This document shows, piece after piece, positions 1 to 32,803 of a DNA stretch of 64,000 nt. The translations under genes and the position numbers were made by a program. This stretch comes from Metaphire vulgaris (taxonomy: Eukaryota; Annelida; Clitellata; Crassiclitellata; Megascolecidae). The notes under the pieces were generated by a model that was not told the DNA's origin, ran no database searches, and was given only the letters and a program-made list of their open reading frames with translations. The stretch is taken from assembly GCA_018105865.1 (NCBI GenBank), contig CM030841.1:14478182-14542181 (forward strand), given 5' to 3'. Every line of letters starts with the position of its first letter. The stretch's first letter is position 1.

Positions 1-377
1 AAAATTTTACCTCTGATATTCATAATGCAAAGCACTTCATTGTGATTTCTATATTTAAAACATTGGCACGGTGTGTAATCAATATTACTTTTACTGTAAT
101 TTATTCAGCTGGAATTCAAATGCAGTAGAATTCAAATGAAATAGATACGCAATGTTATCAGTTTGGCAATTTGATAATCTTTTTTATAATTAGCAAGGTC
201 ACGTATCATTTTCAGCGCAGTCCATTAAATTGATGGGGGAGGAAGTTATGGCAGACTGCATAAAATAACCATAATTTTCAGCTTCTGTGAAGTTGCTACT
301 AGTTTCTGCTGTATTCTGAACGTTATTTATCAGCTGATTGATTAGTTACGCTGTTATGTAAATATCTCGATTTTCAG

Positions 378-559
378 AGAGCTGCTCTGAGTTCAAAAGA
401 TTTGACGAAGGTGACATTGGAGAGCTTTCTGAAATGGAAGGAGCGCAAGGTCAGGACAGTTGAAAAAATTAAAGCTTCCATTTTCCCAGCACTGGAATCA
501 CTGTTTGTTGAACATTAAGGCTGCCTGCTTTTTATTTTCTCTCAAAATATGTTGGTCTG

Positions 560-590
<31 letters not shown>

Positions 591-2639
591 GTTAACCATG
601 GGCTCATCGCCTGTTGGTGCCCTGCCATTCTTCAATGCCGCTGTCAAAGTGAATTGATTTTAAAAGCCATTTCTTTTTGAGCGGGTAAAAGGATGCTCGT
701 GAATTTTTTCTGGCTTCTTTATCAGAGGAAAGAAAAGGTCGACCGCGCTCTGGAAGATTCTGAGAAGAAAAAATCCAATTATGCCGCAGGAAAAATGTTT
801 GGGGTTAGTAAGGCTTTTAAAAAAAAATATGAGACCGATTTCTTCACTGTGCTAGAGATTTGTTTATAGGTGAATAGCAGCTGACTGTTGACTAGAAGCT
901 GATCTGTTGTTTTGATTTTTAATTATTTCAGTTATTTGTTTATTTATTCAAGATAAATACATGAGTTAATGTTGAGTTTTCCGATTTTTGTTTAGATCAG
1001 TGGTCGTGAGATGTTTGAATTCAATCCAGAACTAATTGCGGGCGATGATGAAGAAGCGGACGATGCAATGGTTTACGAAAGAGAAGATGATGAGGTACAT
1101 TTACAATTGGCCATTTATAACCTTTATTAGATTATGGCAGTTGAAATTGTGCAGTAAGTTATGCAATACTTTGCATGAATTAGTGCAAAAAGTACTATTG
1201 TTATATTTTAAAGTCGTTTAATAGTTTTATATTAAATTTTAATTAGCAAATAAAAATTCCTATAATAGTGCATTGGTGTTGCACTTATTCAGTTAATAAT
1301 CACTCAGAGTGAAGTATGTGGCAGAAAAATGCCTGTGGTAGTTTGTCAGTTGTAGGTATATTCAGGGATATTTTTACACCCCCTAACACTCCCCCCCAAT
1401 TTGAGGTCGACGCCCCCAAATTTGGTAATGTGACAATGGTATGCATAAAAAATGCATACTAATTAGCTCAGAACACCCCCCAATTTGAGGTCGACACTCC
1501 CCCAAATTCACAATCCCAGAAATACCCCTGGGTATATTGCTGAAAATTTAGTGGGCAAATTCCATTTATGAATCTAATGTTATTCTTACAAAGTGATCCA
1601 GGTGTTAACTGGTTCTGTAAAGTTCTAGAGTTTGAGTCTGATCTGTTTGTGATTTTGAGTAGCTTCATTTTCGTAGATTCCTGTTTAATTATCTTCTGTT
1701 GTATGTATTTATCCTTGTTTGTCAATGGCTTAGGAGAATTATGAAGCAGTTCGAGAAATAGACGGTGACATGTTTGCGGAGGAGACTCAAGTTTATGTGG
1801 AGCTACCGAGCGGTGCAACAGCTGCCTGTCAGAGGCTTAAAACCTGCAATGGAAATTTGGGCCAAGGTTATAAATTTCATTGCATTTTTCTTATTGTTTC
1901 TTATGGCTTTTGACTTCCTAATGAACATCGGTCACTTGTGATGTTGAATTAGTTGATCTGTTTAAGTATACTTTAATAGCCGTGTCTTTGGATTGTAGAT
2001 GTTGTGATTGTTACTGAAGATGAGTTTAGCATGAAAGATGCTAACATGAGTTTTTCAGTTTGCTTCTTATTTGTATTTTAGCAGTAACTCATTGACTGTG
2101 ATGCAGTTTTTTTAAAAAAAGTGTTACACTTATGCTGAAATGCATCATATTTTTGTTGTCTGCGATAAACAAGGGAGGGACAAAGAGCATGAGGAAGACA
2201 GAGATTAAAGTACACAGATAGCCTAAGAGAAGAAACAGGACTCAAAAAAACAATGTTGAACTGATAAGAACAGCCAGCAACAGCCGAGTGTAAATCCATG
2301 GTTGCTGATGTAGCAGTGCGTGACACATGAAGAAGAAGAAGAAGATGATGACGAGCATAGGTTTTAGGCACAGAAATAGTCTGTTCCTTTATTTGCACAC
2401 TGAGTTCCTTTCCTAGGTGAATGGAGATGTTGAATTTGCTGTTGATTGTGTTTGAAGATGAAGATGATGATGATGACAAACTTAGCGAGGCTGCCGCTCT
2501 CCCCGAATCCGACGCAGAAGCCGATAACAGTCATTCGGATGCTGCCGCCGATGAAAATTTTATCGATGAAAACCTCTTTGATGGAGAAGATCTTGACTTT
2601 GTTGAAGAAGAATTAGAAAATTTAGAAGTTGTTGACTGA
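378..2639 (+). CDS. ZC3H15: ZC3H15 (DRG family regulatory protein 1), 3' part, five coding exons
   Basis: Partial gene; its 5' exons, with the CCCH zinc fingers, lie before the window. Exons I place: 378-449, 726-803, 996-1094, 1734-1812 and 2458-2639, the last ending in TGA. They keep frame throughout. Readable conserved blocks are DLTKVTLESFLKWKERK, ISGREMFEFNPELIAGDDEEADD and the acidic C-terminus DENLFDGEDLDFVEEELENLE, all close to vertebrate ZC3H15. In other animals this protein binds and stabilises the ribosome-associated GTPase DRG1; this part corresponds to the DRG1-binding and acidic tail region. The first three exons are secure. The 3' end of exon 1734-1812 (donor after AGCG) and the acceptor at 2458 were chosen because they join in phase 1 and give a continuous acidic tail; another donor or a missed small exon is possible. 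The intron at 450-725 holds a short (TCA)n tract at about 560-591. Confidence 0.88.
1373..1530. mobile_element. hAT-like MITE with exact 8-bp TSD (ZC3H15 intron)
   Basis: A 158-bp element starting CAGGGATATTTTTACACC and ending AATACCCCTG. The 8-bp flank GGTATATT is identical on both sides (1365-1372 and 1531-1538), the target-duplication length of hAT transposons. The inside carries two copies of the phrase CCCCCAATTTGAGGTCGAC. A relative lies at 16232-16394. No coding capacity. Confidence 0.75.
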
Positions 2640-3406
2640 TAGCCAAAATAAGTTTGGACTTTTAGAATTATTTTCTGATGCTAATAATTGTCTTAATTGC
2701 CGCAGTAGAATCCTGATATAACGAACTTGCGTATTACAGAAGTGTGACTTTTTTGAAGTTAGAGTTTCAAAGGGCTGTGTGTTTAATGGGGCAATTTTTC
2801 TGGAAATACACAGTACTCAGAGGTCCTAAATATGCAGTTTAAATGTAGAAATGTTCAATGAATGTGCCTAAATTTCATATTTATGCGCCTATTTAACCTT
2901 GCATATATATGTGCAAAAATTGTGGTGTTTTGTTTAAAAAAAGGCCAAGAAGCTTATAGAGGTCATCCAAACAGGTGTTGATCCTCTGTTAATCTATGCC
3001 TATGTTAAGAAAATAGCAAAAAAGTGATGTGTATGTTTGACAAAGATAGCAGGAAATGATAAAATTGTTGCATATTTATGCAGGTATTGTGTATATGGAA
3101 AAATGGCTGAAAATGTGGCACACTAAAAAAATTTGTCGAATATACGATCACATAATCACATTAAATGCACAGCCCTAGTTTCAGTTATGGCTATTATATT
3201 GGATTCTAAATTTAACGAACTAAATATGCAGATTTTAAAAATCTCTGTTCTAACAGGATCTTCCTGCGGTGTCCATTGTTTTTGCCCACGTCTGCTTAAT
3301 CTGGTCCTGCATAAAACTTGAATCTGTGGAGAAATTATTTCTGAAACAATGGGTTTTACAAATACAGTAATATGAAAATAGAAATTGTGCTAACTGAGCT
3401 GTGGTA

Positions 3407-3564
3407 CTTTCCCGTTATCCGTACCCCAGTGAGAGTGTATTGGCTTTTCGGTCGGGAACCTGACCCTAACCTTAACCATAATCTAATCCTGACCATAACC
3501 ATAACCCTAACGCCTCTCTAGCCAACTACACCATCCCTCTACTGGGGTCCGGATAATGGGAAAG
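3407..3564. repeat. Inverted-repeat element enclosing degenerate CCTAACC-type repeats
   Basis: A 158-bp unit with ~24-bp terminal inverted repeats: the left arm begins CTTTCCCGTTATCCG and the right arm ends CGGATAATGGGAAAG. Between them, about 3465-3512, runs a degenerate array of CCTAACC / CATAACC units that look like variant telomere repeats. No obvious target-site duplication. It could be a MITE that captured a telomere-like tract, or the tract could be part of the element. Confidence 0.55.
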
Positions 3565-4333
3565 AACCGCTTTTGTCTATACCACCCGTGATTGTAGCAA
3601 CACGTGTGTATAATTGGTTTTGCCTTCCTGTTGTAACTTTCTTAGTTGTCTACATATTATGAAACCAGTTCTCTACAACGTCTAATACATTTGGAACGTG
3701 TGTGAATTTGTGAATTTCTCTTCGTTTCAAGTCCTACTGTCAATGCATTAAGAAGCCTTTGTGTGGTGCTAATTGCTGATAGAAAATGCATGAAGTAATC
3801 GGCAGTTTAAAATGTTTGAGTGCTCTCTCTTGTTCCGCCTCTGATAAGTATTTAAAATTTAAGTTGCAATTATATGGTTTTGTGTGCATGAGAATATATT
3901 GAATATTATTTGTTAAATGGTTGGAAAATTAAAATCCAGAGGATTTGATCTTTGGGGAATAATGGCAAAAATGATGAGGGGTACTTTTCCTAAATAAATT
4001 AAGTGCAAATCAATTACCTAATCCCCCGAGCTGCTCAGATGTAGAAATTCTAGTTGCTGTAGTAGTTGTGGCTTTGGTTATGATGCTCTGTGATAGCTAA
4101 ACAATCCTATATAGGCCATTATGTGGCCGCAAAAGTATGAGCAAATAAGCTCTCAGCAAAAGTAATAAAATCCTTCATTTTCACAAAATAGCCACATTGC
4201 GTCTATTCCTGTTTAAATGTTCAAAGATTTGTGAGTCAATTTAGCGAAGCGTGTTGTTTGCATTACGACTTTTCTACAGCAGTAAGACTGCCATTCCGTC
4301 GAAACACAACGAGCCTCTAACTGCCTTGCCTTC

Positions 4334-4507
4334 CAGGGGTGTAGCCAGGAATTTGATTTGGGGTATAATGTGATTGGGGGGGGGGGGTTATAAATCTTAA
4401 AAACGGTTATAAATCTTTAAAACGTTGAAAATCATTAAAAACGTTAAGGTTGCCTGATTTTTTTTTGGGGGGGGGGGGTATATATAACCCCCGTCGCTAC
4501 GCTCCTG
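4334..4507. mobile_element. hAT-like MITE, CAGGGGYGTAGCCAGG family
   Basis: Begins CAGGGGTGTAGCCAGG and ends CGCTACGCTCCTG, imperfect inverted termini. Long G runs lie inside. Flanking octamers TTGCCTTC and ATTCCTTC match at 6 of 8 positions, consistent with an aged target-site duplication. The same family is seen intact at 12747-13332. Confidence 0.6.
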
Positions 4508-4714
4508 ATTCCTTCCTTCCTCCCTCACGCCTTGGTGACACTTATCCTTAGCTCCGTCCAGTGTGTGGAATATGCATGAGATAATGGCATTCCTAGGGAC
4601 CTATTAGTCATTATCTCGGGGTCCCTCAACTCTTCCGACGCCCTTCTTCATATAGTGCTGACGAGCAAAAAGGTCAACCACTCCCGGATCTACCCATCCC
4701 ACGGGGGCATTCGA

Positions 4715-4767
4715 CAATTGGCTGTGGACAGTTTCTGTCCTCGACAGAGACTGTCCACAGCCAGTTG
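4715..4767. repeat. Hairpin (inverted repeat, 25-bp arms, 3-bp loop)
   Basis: Arms 4715-4739 and 4743-4767 pair around a CTC loop with one or two mismatches (core GGCTGTGGACAG / CTGTCCACAGCC). Nearby, 4841-4900 and 4943-5000 are diverged direct copies sharing GACTACTGTT and AACATCATCTTTTATAAAGG. The block 4600-5080 looks like a decayed repetitive element whose class I cannot name. Confidence 0.6.
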
Positions 4768-5277
4768 CTCGTAACCAGACGGAACAGTCGCCAATTTCAG
4801 AGATCAATGACGCGGAGTAATGTTCCCGGATCTACCCATCTTAGTTGACTACTGTTAGAATGAAATCCGTCGAACATCATCTTTTATAAAGGTGACCCTA
4901 CCCGTTACAAAGACCCGGAGTAATGTGTATAGACGCTGCTCTCTTAGTCGACTACTGTTCGAATAAAACATCGAACATCATCTTTTATAAAGGTGACGTC
5001 AAGTGTGTGACGTGTGATCACTGGAAGGTGGCTGTTTCGTGACGTCAAATCTGTCCTTTTTTGCAAAGAAGATTTTTTGTCTTCTTAGTGCTTATAGAGT
5101 ACTGATTGGCCCATTTTTATCACCCGAAGCGCGTCATCGCCTTCAAAATTTTGCCTGAGTAAATAACGCTAGGGTTGTGAGTTCGGAAATTTCCTGCGGA
5201 ATTATTCCGGAAAAGTATCGGTACTTTTCCGGAAATTTCCGGAAAAGTTGATTCTTATTATTCTTATTTATCATCTA

Positions 5278-6278
5278 CAGTGGCGTCGCCAGGAATTTTT
5301 GGTTGGGGGAGGGCAAACGGGGCTAGCGTGTCAGATTGCTTACCCACCCCTCCCCCACACCTCCACAGAAAACTTTCTCACCGGATTTGCGCGAATCTGC
5401 TAGGTGGTCTGGGGCAGGTTGGGGGGGGCAGCTGCCCCATTTGCCCCCCCGTGGCGACGCTAATGCTGATATCTCTGCAAGGCGTTTGAAGGTTCTAAAT
5501 AGAAATTTGGGTGAAATATCGACATGAATTTTTGGGTCGCCCGAAAATTGTCCATGGACAATTTTCGGGCGACCATGTCCAGGGTTTTTTTTTCGAAATT
5601 TTAGCGAAAATTTGTGGTGTCTTAGGGCTTTCATATTTGCACCGATTGAAGCCCAGTCGATGCCCACAAAGAACCTGGACCCGCAATTTGGATATCTACC
5701 AGATATCTGACTGCTTTAAAGGTTTGAAAATCTATAAAATGTATAGCCAGCATTATTATATTTTGCAATATAGACACATTAATAGGATGGAAAGTGATGG
5801 ATTTTTCTACTCCGCTGATATCACTGCAAGGCGTTTGAAGGTTCTAAATAGAAATTTGGGTGAAACATCGACATGAATTTTTGGGTCGCCCGAAAATTTT
5901 CCATGGACTATATATAGTCCAGGGTTTTTTTTTCGAAATTTTAGCGAAAATTTGTGGTGTCGTAGGGCTTTCATATTTGCACCGATTGAAGCCCAGTCGA
6001 TGCCCACAAAGAATCTGGACCCGCAATTTGGATATCTATCAGATATCTGACTGCTTTAAAGGTTTGAAAATCTATAAAATGTATAGCCAGCATTATTATA
6101 TTTTGCAATATAGACACATTAATAAGGTGGAAAGTGACAGATTCCTTACCCACCCCTCCCCACCCCTCCACCCTCCACAGAAAACTTTCTCACCGGATTT
6201 GCGCGAATCTGGTAGGTGGTCTGGGGCAGGTTGGGGGCAGTTGCCCCCATTTGCCCCCCCCCCGTGGCGACGCTAATG
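5278..6278. mobile_element. hAT-like non-autonomous element (1.0 kb) with internal 349-bp tandem duplication
   Basis: Termini CAGTGGCGTCGCCAGG and GTGGCGACGCTAATG. An exact 8-bp duplication ATCATCTA flanks it (5270-5277 and 6279-6286). The inside contains two direct copies of a 349-bp segment, starting at about 5465 and 5814. The G/C-rich end piece (ACCCACCCCTCCCC... to GGCGACGCTAATG) also occurs twice, at about 5341-5464 and 6148-6278. Copy 1 has a perfect 40-bp palindrome at 5535-5574; copy 2 has a rearranged version at that place. The open frames here are repeat shadows. Confidence 0.8.
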
Positions 6279-6348
6279 ATCATCTAATTTTGTTATAGTG
6301 CTATAGCGCGGCAAATTACGTACATTTAAGTCATATTATTTTATAGGG

Positions 6349-6698
6349 CAGCGGTTCTCAACCTGTGGGTCGCGACCCCCAGGGGGGTCGAATGACGATT
6401 TGCCAGGGGTCGCCTGAGACCATCAGAAATATTGGGTTGTCTCTTTTCTTGTTATTGTACAAAATTTCCTCAGTGGTAGTTACGACTTACTAGTTGTTTC
6501 ACTATAGGCCTAATTGTCATTAGAGGTTAGACATGGAGACAATTAAATAATAACGATTTCGAACATTTTGATTGTCGTAGCATTATTATTTTTAGCAGCT
6601 TACATTGTGAACGAAAATAATTTTACCGTTGGGGGGTCGCCACATAATAGGGAATTGAATTAAAAGGGTCGCAGCACTATAAAGGTTGAGAACCGCTG
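6349..6698. mobile_element. SPIN/Charlie-like hAT MITE
   Basis: 350 bp bounded by perfect 15-bp inverted repeats CAGCGGTTCTCAACC / GGTTGAGAACCGCTG. The subterminal GTGGGTCGCGACCCCC and GGGGTCGCC strings resemble the SPIN ('Space Invader') and OposCharlie hAT families known from horizontal transfer between animals. Flanking octamers TTATAGGG and CTATAAGG agree at 6 of 8. No transposase. The family assignment is from memory of the termini and needs an alignment. Confidence 0.75.
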
Positions 6699-7387
6699 CT
6701 ATAAGGTATGTAAGGAGTAGTAGCATCAGATGACCTTGTTAGGATCTGCACAGTGTGAGAACCACTATGTTTCACCCATCATCCATTCATTCCCATTATG
6801 GTCTTGCTGTGTAATCTCATTCTTTGCCCTCTTGTCCTCTTGTAGGTATTCTCCTTCGTTGTCTTCTTGTCTTTGAGTTTACAAATAATAACAACACTAT
6901 GTGGTATAAACTGGCGTAAATGCCTCAGTCAGGTACTGTACTCTCTACTTCTACAGTGCTTCATTCTACAGCACTCACTCATTGAGAGTGGGAAGAGAAA
7001 GTAAACTATAGCGGCTAACCTGGTTAGCGTGTAGAATGCGTAGAATGACACATCGCGACGACGGTCAGTTTGGTTATTATGAGACCACGATACCTGGACC
7101 TGAGTTCTCACTACGACGGATGCTGTACAGAAATTAATTGAATGTCGGGAGCTGATCGAATGCCAACACAGATAGAGAATTTCTGCTCTAGATTAGTAGA
7201 TTAATATTGGACCGATGGTAGGCTAATTTCAAAATTATCGACTGTGAGGACACACGAAAGGTTGTGAGTGGCATAGCCTATCTTCAGAGGCAGAGCCGCC
7301 TGCGTAGTAGGCCTAATAGCCTCGTTTTACCGAAGCGATGCTGCAAACTAATTAATTTGAAACGGGACTAAGGTAGACCTGTTGTTT

Positions 7388-7409
7388 GCTGCTGCTGCTG
7401 CTGCTGCTG
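7388..7409. repeat. (CTG)n microsatellite upstream of the SOSTDC1-like start
   Basis: About seven CTG units, roughly 145 bp before the start codon at 7554, so in the likely 5' UTR or promoter. Confidence 0.8.
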
Positions 7410-7553
7410 GCATGCATTCTGTGGCGAAATATCGGGTTTTCTAAACCTGCTGTCTGGTCTCTGGCGTGAGGTTGACTGTATGGATCGAATGCCCGATCGG
7501 TCAAACGCGCAGCTACGGACGGGCTATAAGCGATCTGTCCGCAACCGAGCGTC

Positions 7554-23839
<16,286 letters not shown>

Positions 23840-24469
23840 AAACGGAGCAAAACTATGCCGTGAATTCATTTTGATCAACTGCAGGCCCCTATATTAGCAC
23901 AGGCCTATATTCGCCGCGACGAACTGTGTCAAGAGTCGAAGTTAGGCCTATAACAATTAATGTACTGTTGCAGAGCTAAACAGAGTTTCTGAGTTCTAGA
24001 TAAACTGTAGGCCTACACAGGCTTCAACTTCTATCAGGCCTCTGGGCTCGAGGCCCCCCTCTGCTCTTTGAGAGGCTACCATAGAGAAGGGAAAGGTATA
24101 GGGGTTGTGGGCCACACTTTTCTTACAAGTTTAAGCCACTGTTTGCATAGATGTAGACTATGTAGTGTGCGATATGCGACGTATTATCCGTTCAGTTGGC
24201 TTGTGACGCTTATTCGCTGTGTATAGGGCCTAGAAATTAGCTGTGGACACAATAATTGCTGTTGGTTTGTTTTTTTTGGTGATTCGGCGACTTCGCACAC
24301 GAAATTAAGATGTTGAGGATGAGTCCAATGCTGGGTTTCTGAGATTATAGTTAAGCAGGCCTTCTCTGGGGGGGGGGGGAATTCTCCTCCAAGTTTTAAA
24401 ATTCTCTCCCCCCCCAAATGTATATGTTGGCTGGGGGATGGAAATCCCCCCAAGTGTGGAGACTCAGAC

Positions 24470-24534
24470 CATGTCCCCCCAAACATTTCAAAATCCCCCA
24501 ATGGGGGGATTTTGAAATGTTTGGGGGAACATGG
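24470..24534. repeat. Near-perfect hairpin, ~31-bp arms
   Basis: The left arm CCATGTCCCCCCAAACATTT and following bases pair with the right arm ending AAATGTTTGGGGGAACATGG, separated by one or two bases. Part of a larger C/G-rich block 24370-24540 with repeated CCCCCCAA phrases; probably a fold-back relic of a transposable element. Confidence 0.75.
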
Positions 24535-25317
24535 ACTTATCTATATAGCCTACGTTGTTTCTGTATGGCAGCTGAAATGATTAACGCTAACTACAGACCA
24601 AAGTTCATTTGTCAGCCTGGAATGTGCAGCTTTTTTATTCCGAGTATGCTGCGTAGACTTCGTAGGGTTGTCATGACATACAGTATGCCTATTTCCTACA
24701 CGAAGGCCGATGTTCCATTTGCTGGAAACTGGGGTGCATACCCTCGACCCCTTTTATTGCTTGAGGCCGACCCCGGCGCTGACTGAAGATCAAAAATGTT
24801 AAGATGGGAGTAGCCGACCCCACTGCTTTTATTAAAAGCGACCTCTGATAAAAGTACATATGCAAGTTTTTATTGATTGATTGATTGATACACCCCCGTC
24901 GCTACGCCCGCTGTTTATGAGTTTCTGTAATGACCCGGGCAATAAAACTCTGAATCTTTTGCATATTAGATTTGGCCATGCCATTGTAATGGGATTTGTT
25001 GCGATAATCAAGTCCGCTGCTGACAAGGGCACTGGCAATAGTAACCACAGAAGGTTTTGACACAAGATTTTTTGCTTGTCACAACATTTCACAAGGAAGA
25101 TAACCTTTTGTTTGCTACTCAAGGTTTTTGGAGACTTAGACCTTGTGTCCCCACAAAACATTGATTTTATCACTGCACATTCTCCGTTGTATCACTGCAC
25201 ATTTCCAATTTATCACTGCACGTTAAAACAGGCCCCAACTCCAATGCAGTACTGACTTAGCATGCTTTAAAGTGGCTTATGAGGCATGTTACTGCCTGTG
25301 TGAAAGCCACTAGGGGC

Positions 25318-25388
25318 ACTAACGGGGCTTGAACCCGTTCCGTCAGCCTGACGCTCCAGCACGTAACCCACTCTGCCATCTTCCGCCA
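25318..25388 (-). repeat. tRNA-like sequence (tRNA-derived SINE head or tRNA pseudogene)
   Basis: On the minus strand it reads GGCGGAAGATGGCAGAGTGG... with an A-box-like TGGCAGAGTGG and a B-box-like GGGTTCAAGCCC. The acceptor ends do not pair well, so a functional tRNA is unlikely. Confidence 0.55.
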
Positions 25389-25739
25389 ATGCTCAATTAA
25401 GTCTATGGAGAAGGATTGTACGAATTGTACGTATGAAAAGCTGCAGAAAGGGGTTACTAAGCTACATCAATTTTACCGAAGGTGCCCAAGGGTTGATACC
25501 ACCCCTCCCCAAGAATTTTCCCTTATTGAGTGTTTTACTCACTTGTACTCAATGTGTTAAACCTAACCCGAGCTCAAGCATATGGTTTTTAGGACACAAC
25601 TTAATCTGACAGTTTTCACCTTTTGAGTTCATATTATGTTAAATCAAACATAGGCCCCAATAACATCTGACAATAATAATAATAGTTATGCACTTCTGTA
25701 GCACCAGTTCTAATACCAAGGTATCAATAATTGATGGTA

Positions 25740-25914
25740 CAGTAGAACCTCGTTATATCGAACTCGCTTATATCGAAATCACGTTTATATCGAAGTTTGA
25801 GCACTGGTCCCACCAAAACAGTGTTAATGATACAGGAATCGGATATATCGAACCTCGGATATATCGAAGTATTTATCACGGTCCCTTGAACTTCGATATA
25901 ACGAGGTTCTACTG
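25740..25914. mobile_element. Tigger/pogo-like MITE
   Basis: 175 bp bounded by CAGTAGAACCTCGTTATATC and GATATAACGAGGTTCTACTG with TA on both sides. The interior repeats TATATCGAA. Termini and TA target are those of the Tigger/pogo branch of Tc1/mariner. Confidence 0.88.
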
Positions 25915-26442
25915 TACTTCAAATCCATCTGCATCAATACTGTTAATCCAAAGGGTCTTTGGTGGCTTCACATTTATGTACTGTACATGTATTCCATCTG
26001 TGAAGCCTGCTCAATGTTTGCTGGTTACTGTGCAATTAAAGAAACACCTCTTAATAATGAAAGATAAAAACGGTTTTGAATCCTTTGATTGTACATGTAC
26101 ATCATTAAATTTATGAGTGTTACATCACAGGTTACAACTGTGCATACACAAATGAAAGCTAAACATGATGGCTGACTGAATCTAAGTTAAGGAGAAAATA
26201 AACTTGCATAAATTAAACATAAAAGAAAGCGGGGAATCAACTTATCTGCATGCAGACAATTTCTTTATGGCATTAAGTGCCACAGGAACAGGATCGAACT
26301 CAGAATAAACAACATGGCTCTGAATTCAATGGAATTAATATTTCCCATTCCGTTATTGATTAATCAATTTCATTTCCTTGATTTGCTTCTTCACTTCCTG
26401 TATTTTTTCATGTCTTTCGACGCAAAACCTAAGCAAAAGTAA

Positions 26443-32078
<5,636 letters not shown>

Positions 32079-32635
32079 CTTTGAAAAAATAAAATACAAT
32101 TAATTAACCTCAAATACGACCCCTACACTGTGTTGCCTCCTGTCAATTCTAGAAAATCAGAAGGCCAAAGTCCGGAAAGTCCATAGCCCATACATATAAT
32201 TCCGAAATGTTTTAAATGGACTCTGAATGACTGATAAATAAATCTTGGTAAATTATAAAAGACTTGTCAGATGTATATAATTAATTATCATGTTTCAGAG
32301 ATCTTGGAACAGCAGATTTGGAATTCTTTATTTCATTCTCGCGACGTCTTATCTTCAAATTTACGCCAGTTTTCTGAAATATTCCCTTTATTTTATCTAT
32401 TTCGAATTAGTCTTCTCAAAATAACACATACATATTGTTAAAGTAGTGCAAAATTAACAATTAGCAAAATAAATTTAGAAGTAGCGAATTTGACTGAACT
32501 CTTTTTATTTCTGATTGATTATGTGATGTGGTGCAATGCCTCTCAATCGTGTGAACAGCGCACACTGGATGTTTGTGAGCGATAATAGATAAATCGGTTA
32601 AACTCTTATGAATAAAGTGGAATAAACTTTGTAAA
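32079..32635. promoter_or_regulatory. Putative bidirectional promoter between ETFA and TRIP4
   Basis: The 557 bp between two divergent start codons must hold both 5' UTRs and both promoters unless upstream non-coding exons exist. It is AT-rich, has no CpG-island look and no transposable element, and I see no clear TATA box placed for either gene. Confidence 0.5.
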
Positions 32636-32768
32636 ATGGCGAACAATGTGCCAGAAATTGAATCGGGTGTTTTAAAATGGGTCTGTTCCGAGCTGACGAG
32701 GCTGTTAGGCACGGAAGCGACAGAAGAAATGGCGAGGTATCAGAGGCAGCTGTTATAGTAATAGTAGA

Positions 32769-32803
<35 letters not shown>

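Larger units (their letters stand above)
2640..7553. other. Spacer between ZC3H15 and the SOSTDC1-like gene
   Basis: No supported gene. The first few hundred bases after 2639 are probably the ZC3H15 3' UTR. The rest is AT-rich DNA with the inverted-repeat element at 3407-3564, hAT-like elements at 4334-4507, 5278-6278 and 6349-6698, a hairpin at 4715-4767 and a ~100-bp-period direct duplication at about 4841-5000. About 6700-7550 shows no repeat structure beyond a short CTG tract just upstream of the next start codon and may contain that gene's promoter and 5' UTR. Confidence 0.6.
23840..26442. other. Spacer between the SOSTDC1-like gene and ETFA (tail to tail)
   Basis: Probably includes both 3' UTRs. 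It contains the hairpin at 24470-24534, a solitary right end CCGTCGCTACGCCCGC at about 24890-24912 preceded by a short (TTGA)n, the tRNA-like sequence at 25318-25388 and the Tigger-like MITE at 25740-25914. No supported gene. Confidence 0.6.

Noticed and set aside
2421..2457. Start of the acidic frame at an upstream ATG, as an independent small gene
   Set aside because: The acidic region is the last exon of ZC3H15; the upstream codons follow no splice acceptor in frame and do not match the family.
2704..2760. Left end of a Tigger-like element (CAGTAGAATCCTGATATAAC)
   Set aside because: Resembles the 25740 element's end but no matching right end or TA flank was found, and it lies in the likely ZC3H15 3' UTR.
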